From contig NZ_SNYW01000007.1 in the NCBI RefSeq assembly GCF_004363235.1, positions 170,944 to 234,943 of the forward strand: a DNA stretch of 64,000 bases, in the 5' to 3' direction. A program made the position numbers and the translations under genes. Below are positions 1 through 7,028 of this stretch, in pieces. The notes below the pieces were generated by a model, which was given only the letters and a program-made list of their open reading frames with translations, had not been told where the DNA came from and did not search any database. Each line of letters starts with the position of its first letter. Position 1 is the stretch's first letter. The stretch is from Dongia mobilis. GTDB taxonomy: Bacteria; Pseudomonadota; Alphaproteobacteria; Dongiales; Dongiaceae.

Positions 1-2
1 AC

Positions 3-1808
3 GGCGTCGACCCGAAGCCGAAGAAGCCTTCCAACATCGCCCGCCGGTTCGAGTTCGGCCATGGCGATGTCGAGGCCGGCTTCAAGAAGGCAGATATCAT
101 CGTCGAACGCAGCTTCAAGACCGAGGCCGCGCATCAGGGCTATATCGAACCGCATGCGGCCTTGGCCAGCATGGGCCCGGACGGCAGTGCCGAGCTCTGG
201 TGCTGCACCCAGGGTCACTACATGGTGCGCGACGTCTGCTCGCAGTTGCTCGGCATCGACATCGCGCGCCTCCGCGTGACGCAATCCGAGATCGGCGGCG
301 GCTTCGGCGGCAAGACCACCGTCTTCATCGAGCCGGTGGCCCTGGCGCTCGCCCGCAAGGCCAACCGCCCGGTCAAGGTCGTCATGACCCGCGAGGAGGT
401 GTTCAAGGCCAGCGGTCCGACCGCTTCGACCTCGATCGACATCAAGATCGGCGTCACCAAGGACGGCCTCATCACCGCGGCCGACGGCGTCTTCCGCTAT
501 CAGGGCGGCCCGTTCCAGGGCTGCTCGCCGGCGGAATTCGGCGCCATGAGCGCCTTTGCCCAGTTCCACCTCGATAACGTCCGCGCCGTCGCCTATGACG
601 TGGTCTGCAACCGGCCGAAGACGATTTCCTATCGCGCACCGGGTGCGCCGATGGCGAATTTCGCGGTCGAAAGCGTCATTGAGGAACTGGCCCACAAGCT
701 CGGCATGGAGCCCATCGACTTCCGCATCAAGAATGCGGCGCGCGAGGGCACCAAGTCGTCCTATGGCCCGGTCTATGGTCCGATCGGTCTTGGGGCGACA
801 TTGGAAGCGGCCAAGAACCATCCGCATTTCAAGGCACCGCTTGGCCCGAACCAGGGTCGCGGCATGGCCGCCGGCTTCTGGTTCAATTTCGGCGGCCAGT
901 CCTGCGTCACCCTCAACATCCCGGTCGACGGCTCGATCACCGTTTCTGTGGGCTCACCCGATATCGGCGGTTCACGCGCCGCGATGTGCATGATGGTGGC
1001 CGAGGAAATGGGCATCCCCTACGACCACGTCCGCGCCATCATCGCGGATACGTCGGCCTTGGGTTACAATGACGTCACCGACGGCAGCCGCACGACCTTT
1101 GCCACCGGCATGGCCTGCATCCTGGCAGCGCGCGACGCCATCAAGAAGCTGTGCGCTCGTGCCGCCGCCACCTGGGGCATTCCCGAGGATGCGGTGAAGT
1201 GGGAAAACGGCTATGCCAAGCCGGCCGGCCCCAATGCCGGCGACTTTGCGCCGCTGTCCCTGAAGGAGATCGCCGAGGCCTCGCCGGGCACGGGTGGCCC
1301 GATCGCCGGCCATCACGAGTTCTCGGCCGACGGTGCCGGCGTCAGCTTCGCCACGCATATCTGCGATGTCGAGGTCGATCCCGAAACCGGCCGCTCCTCG
1401 ATCGTGCGCTACACGGTCATCCAGGATGCCGGCAAGGCGGTGCACCCGTCCTATGTCGAGGGCCAGTTCCAGGGCGGCGCCGTGCAGGGCATTGGCTGGG
1501 CGCTCAACGAGGAATACATCTATGGCAAGGATGGCCGCCTGCAGAATGCGGGCTTCCTCGACTACCGCATCCCGGTCTGCTCGGATCTGCCGATGATCGA
1601 CACCCAGATCCTGGAAATCCCCAATCCCGGCCACCCCTATGGTGTCCGCGGCGTGGGCGAAACCTCGATCGTGCCGCCGCTTGCCGCCATCGCCAATGCG
1701 GTGGCCAATGCGACCGGTGTCCGCTTCACCCAGATCCCGCTCTCGCCGCCGCGTGTCCTCAAGGGCATCGAGGAGGCGAAGAAGGCCGGCGGCAGGAAAG
1801 CGGCCTGA
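3..1808 (+). CDS. Xanthine dehydrogenase / aldehyde oxidase family, molybdopterin-binding large subunit (5' partial)
   Basis: The reading frame is open from the first bases, so the N-terminus lies upstream; about 601 residues remain. Family members are cytoplasmic molybdenum hydroxylases that oxidise aldehydes, purines or other N-heterocycles, working with FAD and 2Fe-2S subunits that would be encoded upstream. Visible signatures are the Gly-rich cofactor loop GGGFGGK (near base 294), a YRAPGAP segment after it, and GVGETS near base 1650, whose Glu matches the catalytic base of xanthine dehydrogenase. The C-terminus ends in a short Lys/Gly-rich tail. The substrate cannot be read from this part. 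A MoaD-like gene follows 15 bases after the stop, suggesting one operon. Confidence 0.93.
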   Translation, partial: GVDPKPKKPSNIARRFEFGHGDVEAGFKKADIIVERSFKTEAAHQGYIEPHAALASMGPDGSAELWCCTQGHYMVRDVCSQLLGIDIARLRVTQSEIGGGFGGKTTVFIEPVALALARKANRPVKVVMTREEVFKASGPTASTSIDIKIGVTKDGLITAADGVFRYQGGPFQGCSPAEFGAMSAFAQFHLDNVRAVAYDVVCNRPKTISYRAPGAPMANFAVESVIEELAHKLGMEPIDFRIKNAAREGTKSSYGPVYGPIGLGATLEAAKNHPHFKAPLGPNQGRGMAAGFWFNFGGQSCVTLNIPVDGSITVSVGSPDIGGSRAAMCMMVAEEMGIPYDHVRAIIADTSALGYNDVTDGSRTTFATGMACILAARDAIKKLCARAAATWGIPEDAVKWENGYAKPAGPNAGDFAPLSLKEIAEASPGTGGPIAGHHEFSADGAGVSFATHICDVEVDPETGRSSIVRYTVIQDAGKAVHPSYVEGQFQGGAVQGIGWALNEEYIYGKDGRLQNAGFLDYRIPVCSDLPMIDTQILEIPNPGHPYGVRGVGETSIVPPLAAIANAVANATGVRFTQIPLSPPRVLKGIEEAKKAGGRKAA

Positions 1809-1823
1809 GGAAAGGGGCAGGGC

Positions 1824-2069
1824 GTGGCCAAGGTCGTTCTCTGGGGCTCCTTGCGGCCGCATACCGGCGGCAAGGCAGAGGTGGAGATCGAGGCGCGCAA
1901 CGTGCAGGAATTGCTGGCCCGGCTGGGTGATTCCTATCCGGGCCTGCAATCCCAGATCAAACGCGGTGTCTCGGTCTCGATCGACGGCCTCATCTACCGC
2001 GAGGGCTGGCTGCAGCCGCTGAAGCCCGACAGCGAGGTCTTCCTGCTGCCGCGCATGACGGGCGGGTAG
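1824..2069 (+). CDS. MoaD/ThiS-family small sulfur-carrier-like protein
   Basis: This 81-residue protein has the ubiquitin-like beta-grasp pattern of MoaD/ThiS and ends exactly in Met-Thr-Gly-Gly. A C-terminal Gly-Gly is the residue pair adenylated and thiocarboxylated in sulfur carriers. The start is GTG with a strong AGGAAAGGGG Shine-Dalgarno just upstream. It follows a molybdenum hydroxylase subunit, so a role in molybdopterin or sulfido-ligand supply to that enzyme is a reasonable inference. It could instead be a dedicated carrier for another thiolation. No E1-like activating enzyme is adjacent in the window. Confidence 0.8.
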   Translation: MAKVVLWGSLRPHTGGKAEVEIEARNVQELLARLGDSYPGLQSQIKRGVSVSIDGLIYREGWLQPLKPDSEVFLLPRMTGG

Positions 2070-2099
2070 TTCCCTCCAACCAGGCGCGTAACGATGTCA

Positions 2100-2140
2100 C
2101 AGGCGCCCCGCCGGAACCCGGCGGGGCGCCTGTCGTTTTG
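2100..2140 (+). terminator. Rho-independent terminator after the XDH-moaD operon
   Basis: A perfect 15-bp inverted repeat (arms 2100-2114 and 2118-2132) with the 3-base loop AAC is followed by TCGTTTTG. The hairpin is unusually strong. Its loop and right arm also contain a complete EcfG-type promoter pointing into the csbD-like gene (see separate entry). Confidence 0.9.
2113..2137 (+). promoter_or_regulatory. EcfG-type general stress response promoter for the csbD-like gene
   Basis: GGAAC at 2113-2117 and CGTT at 2134-2137 are separated by exactly 16 bases, matching the alphaproteobacterial EcfG consensus GGAAC-N16-17-CGTT. It lies about 75 bases upstream of the csbD-like start codon. It sits inside the preceding terminator hairpin. 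Confidence 0.82.
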
Positions 2141-2209
2141 TCGGTATCGATCGCATGGCCGTCCCAGCGGGCGGAATACGCGATCGTCCAATCGACCGAG
2201 GAGAACGAC

Positions 2210-2413
2210 ATGAACTGGGACATCATCGAAGGCAATTGGAGCCAGGCCAAAGGCAAGGTGAAGGAGCAATGGGGCAAACTCACCGACGACGACCTTGCCC
2301 GAATCAGCGGCAAGCGCGACCAGCTCGCCGGCAAGCTGCAGGAGCGCTACGGCATCGCCAAGGACGAGGTCGAGAAGCAGCTGACCGAGTTCGAGCGCGG
2401 CTATCGCAATTGA
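2210..2413 (+). CDS. CsbD-family stress protein
   Basis: This 67-residue, highly charged, Cys-free protein begins MNWDIIEGNW and contains the CsbD hallmark of a WxxxKGKVKE segment followed by a second amphipathic unit (GKLQERYGIAKDEVEKQ). CsbD-like proteins are abundant small proteins induced in stationary phase or general stress; their molecular function is not known. I chose the ATG at 2210 because GAGGAGAACGAC precedes it; the open frame extends further upstream without a ribosome site. The gene has its own EcfG-type promoter and a terminator, so it is probably a monocistronic GSR target. Confidence 0.93.
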   Translation: MNWDIIEGNWSQAKGKVKEQWGKLTDDDLARISGKRDQLAGKLQERYGIAKDEVEKQLTEFERGYRN

Positions 2414-2439
2414 TGTAGCTGTTTCAGAAACCGCTTTCG

Positions 2440-2480
2440 GCAGACCCGGTCCCGGCAGGGGCCGGGTCTGCTTGCTTTCT
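2440..2480 (+). terminator. Rho-independent terminator after the csbD-like gene
   Basis: The arms GCAGACCCGG (2440-2449) and CCGGGTCTGC (2462-2471) are perfect complements, and the stem extends inward with three more G-C pairs around a GGCA loop. TTGCTTTCTT follows. Confidence 0.85.
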
Positions 2481-2519
2481 TGCGCCTGAAAGCCCGCACA
2501 GGTGGCCCTTTCGTCGGGC

Positions 2520-2544
2520 GGAACCGGGCCGGACCGGTTCCGTT
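2520..2544 (+). promoter_or_regulatory. EcfG-type promoter for the DUF1328-DUF883-YqjE-like operon
   Basis: GGAAC at 2520-2524 and CGTT at 2541-2544 are 16 bases apart, the same spacing as the csbD promoter 400 bases upstream. The first gene of the operon starts 51 bases after the -10 element. Confidence 0.82.
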
Positions 2545-2594
2545 TGGTCAGTCAAAAGGCTGCTCGAAATGACCCACAGTGAAGGAAATGCACC

Positions 2595-2750
2595 ATGCTC
2601 TATTGGGCCGTCATTTTTTTGATCGTTGCGATTGTCGCCGGGGTCTTCGGCTTCGGTGGCATTTCCCAGGCAGCGACCGGCATCGCCAAGATCCTGTTCC
2701 TGATCTTCCTGGTGCTGTTCGTCGTTTCCCTGGTGGCGAATTACGTCTAG
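2595..2750 (+). CDS. DUF1328 (YtjA-like) small membrane protein
   Basis: This 51-residue protein begins [20 protein letters not shown] and is almost entirely hydrophobic. It has two predicted transmembrane helices separated by a [12 protein letters not shown] turn, the typical DUF1328 layout and length. The function of the family is unknown; members recur in stress regulons. GAAGGAAATGCACC precedes the ATG. It is the first gene of a three-gene unit with the DUF883 and YqjE-like genes, under a GSR-type promoter. Confidence 0.9.
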   Translation: MLYWAVIFLIVAIVAGVFGFGGISQAATGIAKILFLIFLVLFVVSLVANYV

Positions 2751-2798
2751 TTGCCGCGCATTTCCCAGACGCGGCTCGTGACAACAAAGGAGAACATC

Positions 2799-3065
2799 AT
2801 GGCTGATCGCATTTTGGACAAGGAACTAGACACCTTGAAGAATGATCTCGGCACCTTGCGCGACGATGTCGCCAGTCTGTCGCGCCTGCTGGCGAAGAAA
2901 GGGGGCGCCAAAATCGACAATGCGCTCGCCGACGGCAAGGCCAGGGTTCAAGCCGGGATCGGCGCCGTGGAAGGCCAGGTCACGGCTCATCCGCTTGCCA
3001 GCCTGTTGGTCGCTTTCGGCGCCGGCATATTGCTGGCACGGCTCACCGGCAACCAGCAGCGGTAA
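2799..3065 (+). CDS. DUF883 (ElaB/YqjD-like) membrane-anchored stress protein
   Basis: The 88-residue protein has a charged, coiled-coil-like N-terminal half (Leu heptads around residues 6-35) and a C-terminal hydrophobic helix near residues 64-82 that ends in the short basic tail GNQQR. This is the arrangement of ElaB/YqjD proteins, which in E. coli are inner-membrane tail-anchored, bind ribosomes and rise in stationary phase. An AAAGGAGAAC ribosome site fixes the ATG at 2799. It lies between a DUF1328 gene and a YqjE-like gene, resembling the enterobacterial yqjD-yqjE order. Confidence 0.88.
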   Translation: MADRILDKELDTLKNDLGTLRDDVASLSRLLAKKGGAKIDNALADGKARVQAGIGAVEGQVTAHPLASLLVAFGAGILLARLTGNQQR

Positions 3066-3075
3066 GGGGCGGGGC

Positions 3076-3537
3076 ATGACATGGCTCGCCGCCATTGGCC
3101 GTCGGCTGGCCCTGCAGGCAGTCCTTGGTCTTGCTGCCATCTTGCTTGCCCTGGGAGCGCTCGGTGTCGGGCTCGGCGTCCTCCATGTCATGCTCAGCGA
3201 CAGCCTGGGATTTACCGCCTCCCTGTCACTGATAGCCTGCATCCTTGTTTTGCTGGCAGTGGCCTCCGGCCTGGCAGCGCACTTCATTGGGTGGGGTCAG
3301 CGCCACTGGCAGGTGACACAGGCAAGGGCGCCTGAGCCGGAATCGACCGTCATCCTGGCCGATCTGGCGCAGGGGCTTCGTGGCGCAATCGCCGCCGATC
3401 CAGCCGCTGGAATCCTCGGGGCACTGGCGGCTGGCTTCATTGTCGGCGGCCGGTCCGGCCGGGATCTCACGGCCCTCCTCCAACTGGTTGCGGCTGTTCA
3501 GCTGAAGGCAGGGCAATCGGAGAAGCGGCGCGTCTGA
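3076..3537 (+). CDS. YqjE/phage-holin-like membrane protein
   Basis: The 153-residue protein has two adjacent transmembrane segments near residues 12-40 and 46-70, a hydrophilic stretch rich in Gln/Arg/Glu, and a third Ala/Gly-rich hydrophobic segment near 113-130. The hydropathy pattern and its place just after a DUF883 gene suggest the YqjE (DUF1469, holin-superfamily III) group, though no motif is diagnostic. It begins 10 bases after the DUF883 stop behind GGTAAGGGGCGGGG, so it is probably co-translated in the same stress operon. Its function is unknown. Confidence 0.7.
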   Translation: MTWLAAIGRRLALQAVLGLAAILLALGALGVGLGVLHVMLSDSLGFTASLSLIACILVLLAVASGLAAHFIGWGQRHWQVTQARAPEPESTVILADLAQGLRGAIAADPAAGILGALAAGFIVGGRSGRDLTALLQLVAAVQLKAGQSEKRRV

Positions 3538-3576
3538 ATGAGAAGTCCCGTGCTGAAGCGATTTCTGCGGCCGGTC

Positions 3577-3601
3577 GGAACCGGATTGCTCGCGGGGTGT
3601 T
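3577..3601 (+). promoter_or_regulatory. EcfG-type promoter upstream of nepR-like and ecfG
   Basis: GGAAC at 3577-3581 is followed after 16 bases by TGTT at 3598-3601, one mismatch from the CGTT consensus. It is 58 bases upstream of the NepR-like start codon. It would let EcfG activate its own gene and its anti-sigma factor, the known autoregulatory wiring of this system. Confidence 0.75.
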
Positions 3602-3659
3602 AAGCCGAACGCGGTGCGTATATCCTGACCAAAGGTTAGGGGTCGGAGTTGGGACTGCC

Positions 3660-3917
3660 ATGACTGACAAACGAAACGGCCCGGGCGACCTGCGAAATGG
3701 GCATGTTCCCGGGCGCGAGAGGGCGCCGAACAAGCGACCGGATGGCGGGACCGGCGGTGCCGAAATTGTCTCGCTTCACTCCTCCCCCGCCTTTGATCTC
3801 TGGCTTGAGCGCCAAATGCACAAACTGGCGGATGCCAGTGCCGCCGCACCGCGCGAGGCGCTGATCGATCTCATTCGCCACTGGCCGAATCGCGGCAAAC
3901 TGAAAGACCATAATTAA
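3660..3917 (+). CDS. Putative NepR-like anti-sigma factor
   Basis: This 85-residue protein has a disordered, Gly/Arg/Asn-rich N-terminal 40 residues and then one helical segment (FDLWLERQMHKLADASAAAP, continuing EALIDLIRHW). NepR proteins are short, with a flexible N-terminus and two helices that clamp EcfG and are removed by phosphorylated PhyR. The spacing of aromatic and Leu/Ile residues fits loosely, and the position immediately before an EcfG-type sigma gene and behind an EcfG-type promoter is the strongest argument. Sequence similarity alone is weak, and no phyR is present in the window. It could be an unrelated small protein. Confidence 0.55.
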   Translation: MTDKRNGPGDLRNGHVPGRERAPNKRPDGGTGGAEIVSLHSSPAFDLWLERQMHKLADASAAAPREALIDLIRHWPNRGKLKDHN

Positions 3918-4075
3918 ACTGCGGAAATTGTCACAGCTCGACCCCGATTTGGGACATTGGTCCTGTAATTGGCGGTGCGGGTCACAGTTTACGCCCGGTC
4001 TTGTCGCTCGGCTTCGGGTCCTTCCCCCGCCATCTTTGCCTCAGCGTTATGGCGCTCCGGGACGCCCGGTCATCG

Positions 4076-4103
4076 AGCCCGCATTGGGCCAGCCCGCATT
4101 GGG
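4076..4103 (+). repeat. Short tandem repeat in the nepR-ecfG intergenic region
   Basis: AGCCCGCATTGGG occurs twice with a 15-base period between the NepR-like gene and ecfG. No function is evident. The 245-base gap has no other clear feature apart from GGAACC at 4123 and 4138, neither of which has a matching -10 element. Confidence 0.6.
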
Positions 4104-4162
4104 GTTGATGGCTGGTTGACCCGGAACCGAGAGCTTTGGAACCGACCGAAAGGAAAGAAACC

Positions 4163-4777
4163 ATGCAACCGAAGGCCGATACGTTCCAGAACGAAACTTT
4201 GCCCGGCGAATCCTTCCGGGACCAGCTGGTGGCCAAGATTCCAGCCCTGACGGCCTTCGCCGTCATGTTGACCCGCAACCGGCAGACGGCTGACGATCTG
4301 GTGCAGGATACCATCCTGCGGGCGCTGACCCGGCAGGAGCTGTTCACGCCCGGCACCAATCTGAAGGCCTGGCTTTTCACCATCATGCGCAATCTGCACA
4401 TCAACAACCTGCGCGCCGGCCATCGCGCGCGCCTGGTCGAGATCGATGATGATTTGCTGCCGAACCTGGCCAGCACGGCGCCCAATCAGGAGCACCGTCT
4501 GGTGCTCAAAGAGTTGTTCCGGGCCATCGGCACCCTCAACCCGGACCAGCAGGAGGTGCTCGCCCTGGTGGTTGGCCAGGACTTGTCCTATGAGGAGGCG
4601 GCCACCATCTGCAGCTGCCCCATCGGCACCATCCGGTCACGCCTTGCCCGCGCAAGGCGCGAACTCGAGCGCATGCTGGCAGGCGATGTCGCGTTGCCCG
4701 TCTCGGCGCCCCGCCAGGCGCGTCGGTGCGCCGTGCCCATCCTCAGGATGATCGAGGAATTGCGGGCCGCGGGCTGA
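4163..4777 (+). CDS. ecfG: ECF sigma factor of the EcfG (general stress response) type
   Basis: This 204-residue sigma-70 family protein has region 2 near residues 25-90 (including DDLVQDTILRAL and LKAWLFTIMRN, the -10 recognition helix area) and region 4 near 120-175 (LNPDQQEVLALV, then SYEEAATICSCPIGTIRSRL, the -35 reading helix). It lacks the long non-conserved region of housekeeping sigma factors. In alphaproteobacteria EcfG directs the general stress response and is held by NepR. I chose the ATG at 4163 because AAGGAAAGAAACC precedes it; the frame extends upstream through a TTG without a better site. Three matching promoters lie just upstream. Confidence 0.88.
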   Translation: MQPKADTFQNETLPGESFRDQLVAKIPALTAFAVMLTRNRQTADDLVQDTILRALTRQELFTPGTNLKAWLFTIMRNLHINNLRAGHRARLVEIDDDLLPNLASTAPNQEHRLVLKELFRAIGTLNPDQQEVLALVVGQDLSYEEAATICSCPIGTIRSRLARARRELERMLAGDVALPVSAPRQARRCAVPILRMIEELRAAG

Positions 4778-4812
4778 AGCTACACGCCCCAATCCGGTCA
4801 TTATCGCACCAA

Positions 4813-4843
4813 GCCGCCCCGATCCCGGTCGGGGCGGCATTTT
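4813..4843 (+). terminator. Rho-independent terminator after ecfG
   Basis: The 10-bp perfect arms GCCGCCCCGA and TCGGGGCGGC enclose a 6-base loop and are followed by ATTTTATG. Confidence 0.87.
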
Positions 4844-4935
4844 ATGTCGGGCAGGGCGGCGGCTTCCCGTTGCCATAACGCCTGCTTTGGCGGCACTCTG
4901 CCGGCAGCGATGAAATCTGGAAGGGAAAGGGCGCC

Positions 4936-5817
4936 ATGTCCGTGGATCTTCAATGCGTCGTGAAGACGCGCGCTGTTCTGGGCGAATCCGTCCTGTGGCA
5001 TCCCGGCGAATGCCGAATCTACTGGCTCGATCTCAAGGCGCCGGCCGTGCACATCTACGACCCGGCGACCGGGGCGGCCGAAAGCTGGCGGCCCGAACTC
5101 GGCACCCCTATGGGCACACTGGTGCGCGCCAGGGACGGTTTTGTCCTCAGCGGTCGCGAAGGCGTCTTCAAGCTCGACATGGCATCGCGGCGGCTCACCC
5201 GCTGGGTCGATCCCAATGACCGCCAGGAAATCACCATGTTCAATGACGGCAAGGTCGACCGTCAGGGCCGCCTCTGGCTCTGCACCTCGGATGTGCAGGA
5301 GACAGAGCCCTTGGGCGGGATCTACCGGCTGGATGCCGACGGCCACAGCGTGATCCAGGATCGCGGCTCGGCCTGCGGCAACGGCCCGGCCTTCAGCCGC
5401 GATGGGCGCATCCTTTATTTCGCCGACACGATGATGCGCAAGGTCTATGCCTACGACCTTGATCCGGCCAGCGGCCGCATCGGCGAGAGGCGCGAATTCG
5501 TGACCTTCCCCGAGGCCGAAGGCATGCCGGACGGCATGACGGTCGATGCCGATGACCATGTCTGGATCTGCCAGTGGGGCGGCGCCGGGGTCAGCCGCTT
5601 CACGCCCGCCGGCAAGCTCGATTTCAAGCTGGAACTGCCATGCCCGCTGGTTACCTCCTGCGCCTTCGCCGGTGACGATCTGGACACCCTTTATGTCACC
5701 ACGGCGACGGTCGATATGGATCAGGCCGCCCTTGCCCAGTTTCCCCTGGCGGGCGGGCTGTTTGCCGCCCGGACCGGCCATCGCGGGTTGCCGGAACCGG
5801 TCTTCGGGGTGGGTTAG
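4936..5817 (+). CDS. SMP-30/gluconolactonase/LRE family protein
   Basis: The 293-residue length and motifs fit a six-bladed beta-propeller lactonase of the SMP-30/regucalcin family. The metal-binding Glu is in LGESVLWHP (residues 14-22), the central Asn is likely in SACGNGPAFS, and the late signature PDGMTVDADDHVWICQWGG is present. Such enzymes hydrolyse sugar lactones with a divalent metal in the cytoplasm. AAGGGAAAGGGCGCC precedes the ATG. There is no neighbouring sugar dehydrogenase, so the substrate is unknown. The gene stands alone between the ecfG terminator and the pseB cassette. Confidence 0.9.
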   Translation: MSVDLQCVVKTRAVLGESVLWHPGECRIYWLDLKAPAVHIYDPATGAAESWRPELGTPMGTLVRARDGFVLSGREGVFKLDMASRRLTRWVDPNDRQEITMFNDGKVDRQGRLWLCTSDVQETEPLGGIYRLDADGHSVIQDRGSACGNGPAFSRDGRILYFADTMMRKVYAYDLDPASGRIGERREFVTFPEAEGMPDGMTVDADDHVWICQWGGAGVSRFTPAGKLDFKLELPCPLVTSCAFAGDDLDTLYVTTATVDMDQAALAQFPLAGGLFAARTGHRGLPEPVFGVG

Positions 5818-5971
5818 GGCCGGTCGGCCGGGTGCTGGTGCGGCAACCAGCGGCGTCAGGCGGACGTTGACAGAGGCGGCGGCCTGCTGATAACCCCCTG
5901 ATCCGTCGGGATTGCGCCACGTGGCATTGCGGCAAGACCGGCAGTCTTCTCTCCCATCTATTTGAAATCAC

Positions 5972-5994
5972 TTGGAAACGCTCTTGGTTTCCAA
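5972..5994. promoter_or_regulatory. Inverted repeat upstream of pseB
   Basis: TTGGAAAC and GTTTCCAA form perfect 8-bp arms around a 7-base spacer, ending 22 bases before the pseB start codon. It is AT-richer than its surroundings and could be an operator or a 5'-UTR hairpin. No regulator gene is adjacent. Confidence 0.5.
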
Positions 5995-6016
5995 ATTCTG
6001 ACAAGGCCCTGGCGAC

Positions 6017-7018
6017 ATGTTTGATTCGGCGCTTCCCGACCTCAATGGGAAATCAATCCTCGTGACCGGCGGGACGGGCTCCTTCGGCAAGGCGTTCATT
6101 CGCCGCGTACTCGCAGATTGGAAGCCGAAGCGCCTGATTGTCTTTTCGCGCGACGAGCTGAAGCAGTGGGAAATGCAGCAGGACCTCTCGCAGGAGAAAT
6201 ATCCGGCGCTGCGCTATTTCATTGGCGATGTCCGCGACGGTACCCGCCTCGACATGGCGACCCGCGACGTCGATGTCATCGTCCATGCCGCTGCGCTCAA
6301 GCAGGTGCCGGCGGCGGAATACAACCCGTTCGAATGCATCCACACCAACGTCATCGGTGCCGAGAATGTGGTCCAGGCGGCGATCAAGAACAAGGTGAAG
6401 CGCGTCGTCGCCCTCTCGACCGACAAGGCGGCCAACCCGGTCAATCTCTACGGCGCCTCAAAGCTCGCCTCCGACAAGATCTTCATTGCCGCCAATTCGC
6501 TCTCCGGCGGTCACGACCCGATCTTCGCCGTGGTGCGCTATGGCAATGTGATCGGTTCGCGCGGCTCCGTAGTGCCGGTCTTCCGCGACATGGTCGCCAA
6601 GGGTGCCAAGGAAATCCCCATCACGGACGAGCGCATGACCCGGTTCTGGATCACCCTCGACCAGGGTGTCGCCTTCGTGCTGTCCTCCATGCAGATCATG
6701 CGCGGCGGCGAGATTTTCGTGCCGAAGATCCCCTCCATGAAGGTGACCGACCTTGCCGATTGCCTGGCGCCCGGAATCCCGCACAAGATCGTCGGCATCC
6801 GCCCGGGCGAGAAGCTGCACGAGGTGATGATCACCGAGGATGACAGCCGCACCACGGTGGAACTGGACGACCGCTATGTGATCGAGCCGAATTTCGCCTT
6901 CTGGGAGCGGCGCTCCTTCGCCAAGGACGGGGCCAAGCCCGTGAAGGAAGGCTTCCGCTTCTCGAGCGACAGCAACACGCAATGGCTGGATGCCGCTTCG
7001 CTGATGAAGATGCTGTAA
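6017..7018 (+). CDS. pseB: PseB-type UDP-GlcNAc 4,6-dehydratase (inverting)
   Basis: The 333-residue protein is an extended short-chain dehydrogenase. It has a Rossmann motif GGTGSFG at residues 17-23 and the PseB catalytic cluster STDKA followed by YGASK, giving the Asp-Lys pair plus Tyr used for dehydration and C5 epimerisation. PseB converts UDP-GlcNAc to UDP-2-acetamido-2,6-dideoxy-L-arabino-hexos-4-ulose, the first step to pseudaminic acid and some related amino sugars. It heads a tight cassette with wbuX, wbuY and wbuZ homologues. The aminotransferase, acetyltransferase and synthase of a full pseudaminic pathway are not in the window. Confidence 0.93.
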   Translation: MFDSALPDLNGKSILVTGGTGSFGKAFIRRVLADWKPKRLIVFSRDELKQWEMQQDLSQEKYPALRYFIGDVRDGTRLDMATRDVDVIVHAAALKQVPAAEYNPFECIHTNVIGAENVVQAAIKNKVKRVVALSTDKAANPVNLYGASKLASDKIFIAANSLSGGHDPIFAVVRYGNVIGSRGSVVPVFRDMVAKGAKEIPITDERMTRFWITLDQGVAFVLSSMQIMRGGEIFVPKIPSMKVTDLADCLAPGIPHKIVGIRPGEKLHEVMITEDDSRTTVELDDRYVIEPNFAFWERRSFAKDGAKPVKEGFRFSSDSNTQWLDAASLMKML

Positions 7019-7028
7019 GGTTTGCCCC

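Noticed and set aside
4123..4162. GGAACC boxes just before ecfG as a further EcfG promoter
   Set aside because: Neither copy has a CGTT-like -10 element at 16-17 bases.
4801..5781. Long minus-strand open frame opposite the SMP-30 gene
   Set aside because: It is antisense to a well-conserved lactonase; GC-rich third positions create such frames, and it has no ribosome site or recognisable domain.
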